Positions 36,798 through 44,723 of a stretch of DNA of 64,000 nt are shown here, piece after piece. The stretch is from CAWBAT01 sp046331665 (GTDB lineage Bacteria > Acidobacteriota > Terriglobia > Versatilivoradales > Versatilivoraceae): the NCBI GenBank assembly GCA_046331665.1, contig JAXLQK010000020.1:1-64000 (forward strand), read 5' to 3'. A program made the translations under genes and the position numbers. Position 1 is the first letter of the stretch, and each line of letters starts with the position of its first letter. The notes below the pieces were generated by a model that worked only from the letters and a program-made list of their open reading frames with translations, searched no databases and was not told the origin of the DNA.

Positions 36798-37617
36798 CAG
36801 ATGCTGACCCTAACTTGGCCTGGGCCGGGAGCGCGTCGCAGACAGCCCAGTATGTAGTGCACCAATTCTTGAAATTCCTTAGCTTGCTTGACCTCCGGGT
36901 CACGCGGCCGTTTAAAAGGAACAGGGATATCTTCAAGGATCGTACCCGGCCGAGGGCTGACTATAAAGAGCCGATCAGCCAGATAGATGCCTTCCTCCAC
37001 GTCGTGAGTCACAAAAAGGATGGTGCTGGCGCTTTCTTCCCAGATCCGCAGCAACAGGAGCTGCATGTCGCTGCGCGTCTGGGCATCCAGGGCGCCAAAC
37101 GGTTCGTCCATCAGGATAATTTCAGGACGGACGGCGAGCGTTCTTGCGATCGCTACGCGCTGCTGCATCCCTCCCGAAAGAGTGTCGGGATAAGCCTTTT
37201 CAAACCCGGAAAGCCCCACGGCCTGGATTAGATGGGACACAACTCACGACTCTTGGTGGGGGGTGTCCCGCTTAGATTCAATCCATAGGCGATATTGTCT
37301 GCCACCGTTAGCCAGGGAAGGAGGTATATTTCTGCAAGACCATCCCCCTCTATCACGCCCCGGACCTACCACAGACTTCCCGTTGACCAATACTTCTCCA
37401 CTTGTGGGATGGTCCAAGCCTGCAACACAGCGTAAGATTGTAGATTTGCCACAACCTGAGGGCCCTAGAAGAACACGAAATTCACCGACGTCCCGCCCTT
37501 CTGCGGAATAAACGTCTTCTACATCCAAGTTGACATCTTCGCTTGATTTTTCTCTCCCTGCGGACTCCAGAAAATCCGACTGATATGACGAAGTGAAAGT
37601 TTGAGCTTACTTGCCAT
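36797..37617 (-). pseudogene. NitT/TauT-type ABC ATP-binding protein, frame-broken
   Basis: The pieces together encode a 273-residue nitrate/taurine-type ATPase: start ATG 37617 overlapping the permease end, Walker A GPSGCGKST, then DTLSGGMQQRVAIARTL, ILMDEPFGALD and FVTHDVEEG. Continuous reading needs about four indels: one A missing at 37547-37551, two extra C (plus strand) at 37344-37348, one G missing at 37315-37317 and one base missing near 37238-37242. Their net effect is one base, which brings the length to exactly 274 codons. No key residue is lost, so sequence error is as likely as decay. It completes the ABC transporter with the permease and solute-binding genes. Confidence 0.8.
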
Positions 37618-38467
37618 GCTGCCCTGCTTTGACGGTTGCGCTTGCGCCGATGGCGGCCGCGGCCTCGCTTCCGCCTCGAGAAGGGCGTCTCCATGGAAAG
37701 AGGAGACGCTCCAAGGCACTGAGAAGCCAACGGAACAGAAAAGCAGCTAGACCAATGGCGATGATCCCTGCATAGACCCGTTCAAAATCGAGGACTTTAC
37801 GTGCCGACTCCACCATGTAACCCACACCTCTGCGAGCGTTCACCATTTCGGCGAGGATCACATAGGTCCAACCTATGTCATATAAGATCCGGAAGGAACC
37901 GAAAATTGAAGGGAAGGATGCACGGAACATCAGCCATAGGATTTGACGACGCTTGGCTCCCAGGGTATAGGCTGTTTCCAAAAGGATGTCATCCACGCGG
38001 CTGACTTCCTCAACCACGACAGCCAACAGATAAAAGAACATGCCAAACCAAAGAAACGCGACCTTCATTAACTCTTCCATTCCAAAGAGTGCAATGAAGG
38101 CTGGCAGAAATGCTGTGATCGGCATGGCCCGCATCGGTGCAGCAATCGGATTCACCAGATTATGGACCCAGGGGAAACTGGCCATCAACAATCCTAAAGG
38201 AATGGCAACAGCCGCCGACCAGAAGAACGCTTGGGCAATGCGCCACCAACTTTGCAGAACATTGCCCAGCAGGTTGTACTCTCCCCATAATCGTACTAAT
38301 GCGCTAATAACTCCTGAGGGCCGAGGCAGGGAGAATGGGGGGAGAATGTCCCAATGGGTGAGACCAAACCATACCCCTATCAAAAGTCCCCAACCCAGGA
38401 TTGCTAAGGATAGCCGAGCCCTGGAGGAAATGGGCTTCCGAATGGTGAAGAGTCCTTGCATTGTCAC
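37607..38467 (-). CDS. NitT/TauT-type ABC transporter permease
   Basis: The 286-residue protein has about six transmembrane segments and the binding-protein-dependent permease signature near residue 170-190 (LETAYTLGAKRRQILW). The start is GTG 38467, which overlaps the stop of the solute-binding gene (GTGA); an ATG two codons on (38461) is the alternative. It should form the channel of an importer for a small anion or organic solute, with the ATPase following it in a 12-base overlap. Confidence 0.88.
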   Translation of the reverse strand: MTMQGLFTIRKPISSRARLSLAILGWGLLIGVWFGLTHWDILPPFSLPRPSGVISALVRLWGEYNLLGNVLQSWWRIAQAFFWSAAVAIPLGLLMASFPWVHNLVNPIAAPMRAMPITAFLPAFIALFGMEELMKVAFLWFGMFFYLLAVVVEEVSRVDDILLETAYTLGAKRRQILWLMFRASFPSIFGSFRILYDIGWTYVILAEMVNARRGVGYMVESARKVLDFERVYAGIIAIGLAAFLFRWLLSALERLLFPWRRPSRGGSEAAAAIGASATVKAGQHGK

Positions 38468-40035
38468 GATGTGGGATTGGGGTAAACCTTAATATCTGTA
38501 CGGCGATTCTTTTCCCGTCCTTCAGACGTTGCATTGTTATCCACAGGCTTATCAGGACCATTTCCAAATGTTCGCATTCGGCTCGCGGGGAACTTGTATT
38601 TCTCAATCAAATAAAGTTTCACGGTTTCGGCCCGGTCTTTGGAAAGCTGCATATTCAAAGGCCGCGATCCCGTGGAGTCAGTGTTTCCTTCAATGTCCAC
38701 TACAGTGTTTTCATACGCTCGCATGAAGCCAGCAATTTCGTCCACGACGGCGCGGGAGTCCAGTCCCATCTTGGCCGAGTTTGGTTCGAAGTAAATTGAA
38801 CGGTGCTGTGTGGCGATAGGGGTAGCCCCTTTGGGAGGGGTTTTGTATTCAATGGGTTGTTCTGTGCGCGTCGATGAAAAATGCCCCTGGAGAGAGGCCA
38901 GGTAACGTCGGTCGACAGTGGCTCCTGGATCGAATCGGCGCTTGATCAAGCGTTCCTCTCGGTACATTTCCTGAGCCATCTGAAAAATGTTGGCATAATC
39001 AGAATCTGTATCCGAGGTACCGAAAAAGGCTTGGTTGTCTGCATAGTCGGATAGTCTCACTCCTTCCAACATGACTTTAGCGAGATCGGTGGGAATATTG
39101 AAATCCTTGATGGTCCCGATCAAGGTGTATGAGCGAGCCGGTTGTGCTTTGATGTACTCCACCCCTTGCAGCCAGCCTTCTGTGAATTTCGTCAGTGCTT
39201 GTGGAGATTGGGCAGCGAATCGGTCGCTGACAACGAGAATATCTGCAATCAATTTGTTGGCAACTCGCGTGTCATAAATCTTCTTAGACCCCGAACGTTT
39301 GGTCACTGCATCACTCATGTCCGGATCCCAAGCGACTGCGGCATCCACTTTTTGCTGGGCGAAGAGTGTGGCTGGTTCAATGCCGTCCTTGGTGTGTACC
39401 GCTTTGGAAAAAATTTCGTTCCGCTGGTCCGTGGTAAGCCCTGAACTCTTCAACCCGTTCCAAAGCAGAAAATGGGAGGGCGTATATGGGGCAAAAGCAA
39501 TGGTTTTGCCCGCAAGATCCTCGATGCTATTGATCCCTTGACGCCCGATGACACCATCGGCGCCTCGTGACCAGTCCACCATCAGGAACGCATGGGCTCC
39601 AAAGTTCTTATCTTGAAACTGTCCATAGTCTTTGGCCCAAACGTCAGCCTTCGTCAGCATAATGTCGACATTGCCAGTAGCCAAGGCAGCCGCACCTTCG
39701 GTCCAGTCATCAATGATCTTGAATGAGACCTTCAGTCCCTTATTCGCGAATAACGAGCCCGGAGCCGTGTCCAGTCCACCATTGGCTACCAATCCCGGGA
39801 CACAACCCACCCAGATGTTGACTCGCACTCGGATATCACTGGTTTCTGCCTTACCAGAAGCCGGCAGAGGCCTGGATGTATCCAAGGGCGGAGAGGAAGG
39901 AGCAGAAGTCTTAGATGGAGATTCGGTCCATTTACCCAAGTCCAAGACTCCATATTTGCCTAAACTATAAATCACAAGGGCAACCCCGATTAAGCAAATG
40001 AGGATCCAACCACCTTTTTCAATTTTAATAGCCAT
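38464..40035 (-). CDS. ABC solute-binding protein fused to an OmpA peptidoglycan-binding domain
   Basis: The 523-residue protein has an N-terminal membrane anchor (about residues 8-30) and a Pro/Ser linker. A periplasmic solute-binding domain of the NitT/TauT type follows (VNIWVGCVPGLVA, DDWTEGAAALATGNVDIMLTKAD, FAPYTPSHFLLW). The C-terminal OmpA domain starts near 410 (IYFEPNSAKM, GNTDSTGSRPLN, SKDRAETVKLYL, EGREKNRRTDI). The anchor plus OmpA domain would tie the binding domain both to the inner membrane and to peptidoglycan. The start is ATG 40035; the upstream open frame is not protein-like. Confidence 0.88.
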   Translation of the reverse strand: MAIKIEKGGWILICLIGVALVIYSLGKYGVLDLGKWTESPSKTSAPSSPPLDTSRPLPASGKAETSDIRVRVNIWVGCVPGLVANGGLDTAPGSLFANKGLKVSFKIIDDWTEGAAALATGNVDIMLTKADVWAKDYGQFQDKNFGAHAFLMVDWSRGADGVIGRQGINSIEDLAGKTIAFAPYTPSHFLLWNGLKSSGLTTDQRNEIFSKAVHTKDGIEPATLFAQQKVDAAVAWDPDMSDAVTKRSGSKKIYDTRVANKLIADILVVSDRFAAQSPQALTKFTEGWLQGVEYIKAQPARSYTLIGTIKDFNIPTDLAKVMLEGVRLSDYADNQAFFGTSDTDSDYANIFQMAQEMYREERLIKRRFDPGATVDRRYLASLQGHFSSTRTEQPIEYKTPPKGATPIATQHRSIYFEPNSAKMGLDSRAVVDEIAGFMRAYENTVVDIEGNTDSTGSRPLNMQLSKDRAETVKLYLIEKYKFPASRMRTFGNGPDKPVDNNATSEGREKNRRTDIKVYPNPTS

Positions 40036-40057
40036 GGCTTGTCTCCACTTGAGCAGA

Positions 40058-40789
40058 CTAAGTACTTTTCTGCGCTTCTTTACCACCAATGGTCTTCTCA
40101 GCCGGCGCACCTGAAGGCTCCGGGGCCACAAGGCCCATTTCGACCTTAAATTGCTTTACTAACTCGTTGGCCCGCAGCTTCTCGGCCTCTTCTTCGATCT
40201 TAATGCGCTGCTGATCAACGTTACCTAACGCCATATCCATCCGAGCTTCGTTGACAGCAGTCATTTCCTCGATCTTCCGTACCATCTCATCATGCGTCTG
40301 GCTAATGCCGGCAACCTCGAATTGTTCCATGGCGTCGGCCACCTTTCGTTGCCATTGGGCGCGGCGATAATCCCGGATTGCGTTTAACGCTTCCTGCGTC
40401 TTGCGTTCTTTTTCGCGCAGAAAAGCCTGTTTCACGGCTAGGGCCTTCTCATAGGCGGCTCGAGCAGTCGTCAACTGGCCTTGCGTGCGAGCCAGAGCGC
40501 CGCGAAGTTGTTCCAGTTGGGCCGCAAAACTTCCTGCAAGATCGTCGCGACCTGCTTGGATGGCCGCTTTTACCTTAGCTGTCAAATCGCCGAGGTCATT
40601 CTTATATTTATTCTCTTCCTTTTCCAGCAAACTGACATTGGCTTTGACCATAGCGATACTTTCATTCATCCGCGGCACTTGATCATTCATATCACGGATA
40701 TTCTGTTCCAGAATGATTTCCGGGTTTTCCGCTACTGAGATGAAAAAGCCAAAAAATGAGCGCACCATGCGTGACAATCGTCTCCACAT
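40058..40789 (-). CDS. PspA/IM30 (Vipp1) family membrane-stress protein
   Basis: The 243-residue protein is almost wholly helical, with the PspA coiled-coil hairpin between about 25 and 190 and the opening MWRRLSRMVRSFFGFF amphipathic helix that binds membranes. Family members assemble into ESCRT-III-like rods and rings that protect or repair the inner membrane. An AAGGAGG site lies 6 bases before ATG 40789. It is the second gene of the operon and, unlike classical psp loci, is linked to an ABC/OmpA set and an AAA ATPase rather than pspBC. Confidence 0.88.
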   Translation of the reverse strand: MWRRLSRMVRSFFGFFISVAENPEIILEQNIRDMNDQVPRMNESIAMVKANVSLLEKEENKYKNDLGDLTAKVKAAIQAGRDDLAGSFAAQLEQLRGALARTQGQLTTARAAYEKALAVKQAFLREKERKTQEALNAIRDYRRAQWQRKVADAMEQFEVAGISQTHDEMVRKIEEMTAVNEARMDMALGNVDQQRIKIEEEAEKLRANELVKQFKVEMGLVAPEPSGAPAEKTIGGKEAQKST

Positions 40790-40821
40790 ATTGCCTCCTT
40801 AGCATTCTAAAAGTTCAATGG

Positions 40822-41514
40822 TTAAGGTTCTTTCGGGGTCAGGGTTGGGAGCGGCTTGGCCTGGGCGCCGCTGGTGGTAATCGGATTTTCCGACGCAAAA
40901 TAAGAGACGGCATCCGCGATCTTCTTTTCTTCCTGTTGCTTTTGAAGCCGCCAGCCAAAGAAACGCTCCTTCTCCCGGGCCAACTCATCCGTGTTCTTCT
41001 GAATTCGAGCACGGTATTCGCCCATGAGTCTTTCCATCTCTTTTTCGAGTTGGCGGTTCTCCTCGGTCTTGTGCGCTTCCAGCTCTTCAACGGATTTTTG
41101 GAGCACCCGCTCGTAGGTATCCAGGGCGCGGTCCCGGCGAACTGCGTCTCCGATTACTTCTTCGATTTTAACCCCAGCGGCATCTAGGGCCAGTAGGATA
41201 GAGCTTCGCTTGACCTCCGAAGGAAGATTCCGAATGTGCTCGCTTTGGAGCATGTCGCCGACTTTCAAGATTGTATATCCGTGGGATGGAAGTGGGACTT
41301 CGGCTGCCTTGTAGATCTCGGCGAATGAGTTAGGGTCAGTTACAGGACTGCTGAATTTGGCTACCGGTGCAATGGAGGAGGCAATGTCGGCAATTGTCTG
41401 GGCCGGTGTACGATCGGGTTTGGGTTCACTTGCACCCGACTCTTTGCTGGGATGGTCTGGACTCGGAGTGGGAGTTTCCGTTGAAACAAAATAGTTATAC
41501 CACTTCTTGCTCAT
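40822..41514 (-). CDS. Coiled-coil protein of unknown function, first gene of the island operon
   Basis: The 230-residue protein starts with an aromatic MSKKWYNYFVS segment, has a Ser/Pro-rich linker, then a globular part (about 65-120) and a long charged coiled coil from about 125 to 205 (KEMERLMGEYRARIQKNTDEL). A GGAGG site is 5 bases before ATG 41514. The coiled coil length is similar to PspA's, so it could be a PspA partner, comparable in position to the YjfI/YjfJ-type pair. That comparison is inferred from order only; no family can be named. Confidence 0.7.
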   Translation of the reverse strand: MSKKWYNYFVSTETPTPSPDHPSKESGASEPKPDRTPAQTIADIASSIAPVAKFSSPVTDPNSFAEIYKAAEVPLPSHGYTILKVGDMLQSEHIRNLPSEVKRSSILLALDAAGVKIEEVIGDAVRRDRALDTYERVLQKSVEELEAHKTEENRQLEKEMERLMGEYRARIQKNTDELAREKERFFGWRLQKQQEEKKIADAVSYFASENPITTSGAQAKPLPTLTPKEP

Positions 41515-42009
41515 CTGTGCCTCCGCAGCTCATCCAAACCGTCTGAAGGCCTGGAAACCAACGGGTCCTCCCGTTTGAGATTCCAGCCAAAACAAGCCTG
41601 TAATACCTGTTTTTCGTACACGGGATCGTGGTTTGGGTACGGATAACGATAATCTCACACGGAGATAACGCGGTTATTCCAACATGGGGATGTTTGAAAG
41701 TCAAGGGTTGGCCCACATCATATATTTGTCACATCTGTAGAAAAATGAATGTCGGAAACCGGGCTAAATGCCAAATTCATGGAAAATCACCCTTTCCTGG
41801 AATCAATTGCGGTTGAATCTTCCTCGGATTAGAGGTTAGAAAAACTTGGAGGGTTGAATGGGGAAATTCACTCGCGGGTTCATTGAAGGCAGAAAGCAAG
41901 ATTGCATCAGACAATCGGCAGACTGATCGAGGATCATCTGAACCTTAACGTATCTGACACGGGCCCATCTGGACGGGGAGCAGAGCTTCTTATCGGGTTG
42001 ACTTTGAAT
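41515..42009. other. Promoter region of the island operon and right island edge
   Basis: Bases 41515-41779 lie upstream of the first island gene and should hold its promoter. I see no convincing sigma-70 or sigma-54 elements. The 63-base right repeat is at 41780-41842. Bases 41843-42009 separate it from tRNA-Leu and show no coding frame or hairpin. Confidence 0.4.
41780..41842 (+). repeat. 63-base direct repeat, right copy
   Basis: This is an isolated copy of the nucleotidyltransferase gene's last 19 codons and stop, read on the plus strand with no gene body upstream. The single difference from the left copy changes a His codon to Leu. A lone gene tail 7.8 kb from its gene is best explained by insertion with target duplication. 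Confidence 0.95.
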
Positions 42010-42094
42010 TGGTGCGGAAGGCGGGACTTGAACCCGCATGGCTTGCGCCGCCACCCCCTCAAGATGGTGTGTCTGCCAATTCCACCACTTCCGC
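42010..42094 (-). tRNA. leuU: tRNA-Leu (GAG)
   Basis: The minus strand folds as an 85-base class II tRNA with a long variable arm. The acceptor GCGGAAG pairs with CTTCCGC, the discriminator is A and CCA is encoded. Alignment to Escherichia coli tRNA-Leu puts the anticodon at GAG. It lies 33 bases after secG. The same secG-leuU order with anticodon GAG exists in E. coli, so this synteny is ancient. Confidence 0.95.
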
Positions 42095-42127
42095 ATTCTC
42101 CAACCGGGGGACAAAGCCAGGGCTACT

Positions 42128-42487
42128 TCAGGGCTTGGACTGCGGTTGAGTTTGATTGGGCTGCTGAACGGGCACTACTGGATTCTGGACTGGAGGTGCC
42201 GGAGCTTTTCCGGTCGCTCCCGGAGGAGCCGCTCCCTGCATCACGGAACTCCCTTTGTCTCTCGTCGTAATTAACGAGAGTGTTAGCGAAGTCAGCATGA
42301 AGATAATAGCGGCGCCCGTTGTCAGTTTGGAAAGGAATGTCGCCGTGCCACGCGCTCCAAACGCCGTCTGCGAACCTCCTCCGCCAAAAGCCCCTGCCAA
42401 ATCGGCACCCTTGCCAGATTGCAAAAGCACCACCAAGATCAGAATCAAGCAAACAAGAATGTGAATGATCGAAATTAAAATCGACAT
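42128..42487 (-). CDS. secG: Preprotein translocase subunit SecG
   Basis: The 119-residue protein has two membrane spans (about 4-22 and 55-75) around a short cytoplasmic loop with the conserved GAFGGGGSQTAFGARG segment. SecG assists the SecYEG channel. The C-terminal 35 residues are a Pro/Gln/Ala tail, probably disordered and longer than in many bacteria. It follows tpiA and pgk on the same strand, as in many genomes. Confidence 0.93.
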   Translation of the reverse strand: MSILISIIHILVCLILILVVLLQSGKGADLAGAFGGGGSQTAFGARGTATFLSKLTTGAAIIFMLTSLTLSLITTRDKGSSVMQGAAPPGATGKAPAPPVQNPVVPVQQPNQTQPQSKP

Positions 42488-42533
42488 GAAGCCTCTTTAC
42501 TCAATCCTTCTGACAATTTCCAGGTGAGAGTTG

Positions 42534-43292
42534 TTACGCCGATAGATAATTGACGATCGAGGCGAATTGGTCAGGCTTTAAGCTCGCCCCACCCACAAGC
42601 GCTCCATCGATGTCATCCTTAGCCATCAACCCTCTGATATTCTCGGGTTTTACGCTCCCGCCATACAAGATACGCAAATGTTCTGCACTATCCACGCCAA
42701 ATAGTTCTTGGGCGGATTGTCGAATGAGCTGGTGGACTTCTGCAGCAATTTCAGGAGTGGCGGTTCGCCCCGTCCCGATTGCCCAGACCGGTGCATAGGC
42801 CACGACTATACGGGAAAAATCCTGGGGTGTCAAGCCCGCAAACCCTTCTTGAAATTGGGTTTGGATGACAGAGGTCGTCTGGTTCGATTCACGCTCTGAA
42901 AGGACCTCACCCAAACAGACTATAGCTGTCAAGCCTGAACCCAGGACAGCGTTGATCTTTTGTCGCACCGTCTGGTTGGTTTCCCCAAAGAATTGACGCC
43001 TTTCCGAGTGGCCGATGATGCAATAGCGGCATCCGGCATCCGCAAGCATGGGGGCTGAAATCTCGCCCGTAAAGGCTCCCTCTTTCTCCCAATAAAGATT
43101 TTGACCGGAAATCGCAATATTGCTGCCCGCAGAGGAGCGCACGGCTTCCGCCAATGCAGTGAATGGAGGAGCGATGACGATGTCGCAATGCATTGTCTGC
43201 GCCACCAGGGGGATCAGCTGCTGAAAAAAATTAGAGGTTTCCCCCGTCGTCTTGTACATCTTCCAATTTCCCGCAATTATCGGACGTCGCAT
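42534..43292 (-). CDS. tpiA: Triosephosphate isomerase
   Basis: The 252-residue TIM barrel is full length, with the catalytic lysine in AGNWKMYK, histidine in IIGHSERR, glutamate in AYAPVWAIGTG and the phosphate loop GGSVKPENI. It interconverts dihydroxyacetone phosphate and glyceraldehyde-3-phosphate in glycolysis. It lies between pgk and secG on the same strand. Confidence 0.96.
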   Translation of the reverse strand: MRRPIIAGNWKMYKTTGETSNFFQQLIPLVAQTMHCDIVIAPPFTALAEAVRSSAGSNIAISGQNLYWEKEGAFTGEISAPMLADAGCRYCIIGHSERRQFFGETNQTVRQKINAVLGSGLTAIVCLGEVLSERESNQTTSVIQTQFQEGFAGLTPQDFSRIVVAYAPVWAIGTGRTATPEIAAEVHQLIRQSAQELFGVDSAEHLRILYGGSVKPENIRGLMAKDDIDGALVGGASLKPDQFASIVNYLSA

Positions 43293-43351
43293 GGTGTACT
43301 TATTTCCTATTCTGTCACTGGGAATATAGGGGAAGGAATGTTGGCGGTTCC

Positions 43352-44538
43352 CTATTTATCGGTGAGCGCTTCAACCCCTGGCAATTTCAAACCGGCAAGA
43401 AATTCAAGGGAAGCCCCACCTCCGGTAGAAATGTGGCTAATCTTCCCTTCAACACCGGCCTTGTGAATAGCGGCAATGGAATCCCTCCGCCAACGATAGA
43501 TGTCGCCTGACTTTCCGAGACAGCTTGGGCAATCTCGAGAGTGCCGCTGGCAAACGGATCCAATTCAAAGATGCCCAATGGGCCATTCCACAAAACCGTC
43601 TTGGCGCTGGCGATGTATTGCTTAAAACGAGCAATAGTTTCTGGCCCGATGTCTACACCCATCCACTCCATCGGGGTTTCCTGAATCGAAGTGACCTTGT
43701 GTTCGGCGGAAGCATCAATCTTATTGGTAACCACGTGGTCGACGGGGAGGATCAGCTTGACTTTCTTGTCTCGCGCTTTTTTCAGCAAAGCTGCAGCGGT
43801 TGCAATCTTATCAGCCTCAACCAGTGATTTCCCAATCTCATATTCCTCCGAGGCCAGGAACGTGTATGCCATCCCTCCACCGATCAATAGGACATCGACG
43901 ACACCCAGCAAGTTTTCAATCACTTCGATTTTGTCGGAGACTTTGGCTCCCCCGAGAATGGCCACATATGGGCGGTCAGGGTTTTGGGTGGCTTTTCCCA
44001 AATAGGTCAGCTCTTTCTCCATCAGAAAGCCAGCTGCCGCTTTGCCCACAAAAGGCACCATGCCTGCCGTTGAGGCATGGGCACGGTGAGCCGTCCCAAA
44101 GGCATCATTCACATAAAGATCGCAGAGCGACGCCAGCTGTTTGGAAAATTCCGGATCATTTTTTTCTTCCTGCGAGTGGAATCGCAAATTCTCGAGCATC
44201 AGGACGGCTCCATCGCGAAGACTCTCGGTCTGAGCCAACACCGCACTCCCCACACAATCCTCGGACATTTGGACGGGCTGACGTAACAGTTTTTCCAAAG
44301 CCCCCGCCACGGGCTTTAGGCTCATCGACGGGTTGACTTTGCCCTTGGGCCGGCCTAAATGAGAGGCCAGAATCACCCGTGCCTGCTGGGCCACGGCATA
44401 CTGGATCGTGGCCAGGCTCGCCTTGATGCGCGTGTCGTTGGTAATCCGCCCTTCCTGATCCAGGGGCACATTAAAATCCACCCGCACAAAGAGGCGCTTC
44501 CCCTTGAGCTGCAAGTCTTTGATGGAAAGCTTGTTCAT
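43352..44538 (-). CDS. pgk: Phosphoglycerate kinase with a one-base frameshift
   Basis: From ATG 44538 the frame gives a normal PGK (RVDFNVPLDQEG, GRPKGK, the HRAHAST and GGGMAYTFL segments). After SIVGGG it leaves the family and stops at 43387. Adding one C to the plus-strand run CCC at 43483-43485 restores GGDSIAAIHKAGVEGK, STGGGASLEFL and the stop at 43352, for about 395 residues, the usual length. The lost part holds the nucleotide-binding glycines, so the unshifted protein would not work. Since pgk is nearly indispensable, I read this as a sequence error. First gene of the pgk-tpiA-secG-tRNA group. Confidence 0.92.
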
Positions 44539-44723
44539 AATCTCCCTCTCGAATACGGGAATACCTCAACCTCGACTACAATAGGCTAATATAGCGATTG
44601 TGAAGAAACCTTGTCAACGTTTTTGGCTTGGCGGAAGAATCAGGACGCAACTATAATAAAACCTTGAAAAACTTGATGGGGAGCGGTTTTTGGCCACCTG
44701 CTCTGCCATTCCTCTTCAGCTCC

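Larger units (their letters stand above)
33944..41842. mobile_element. Putative inserted envelope-module island bounded by 63-base direct repeats
   Basis: A seven-gene minus-strand operon (34074-41514) lies between two 63-base direct repeats. The left repeat is the end of the plus-strand nucleotidyltransferase gene, including its stop codon. A duplication of a gene's 3' end around foreign DNA is what site-specific integration into a gene end leaves behind, and the left copy keeps the host gene whole. No integrase, transposase or terminal inverted repeat was found inside, so the mechanism is inferred. A tandem duplication followed by divergence is the main alternative. tRNA-Leu lies 168 bases to the right. 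Confidence 0.5.

Noticed and set aside
41495..41716. Short minus-strand frame upstream of the island operon
   Set aside because: Composition is not protein-like, it has no ribosome binding site, and it lies where the operon promoter should be.
33944..41842. CRISPR array or insertion sequence as an explanation for the 63-base repeats
   Set aside because: Only two copies exist, 7.8 kb apart, with no spacers, no terminal inverted repeats and no transposase.
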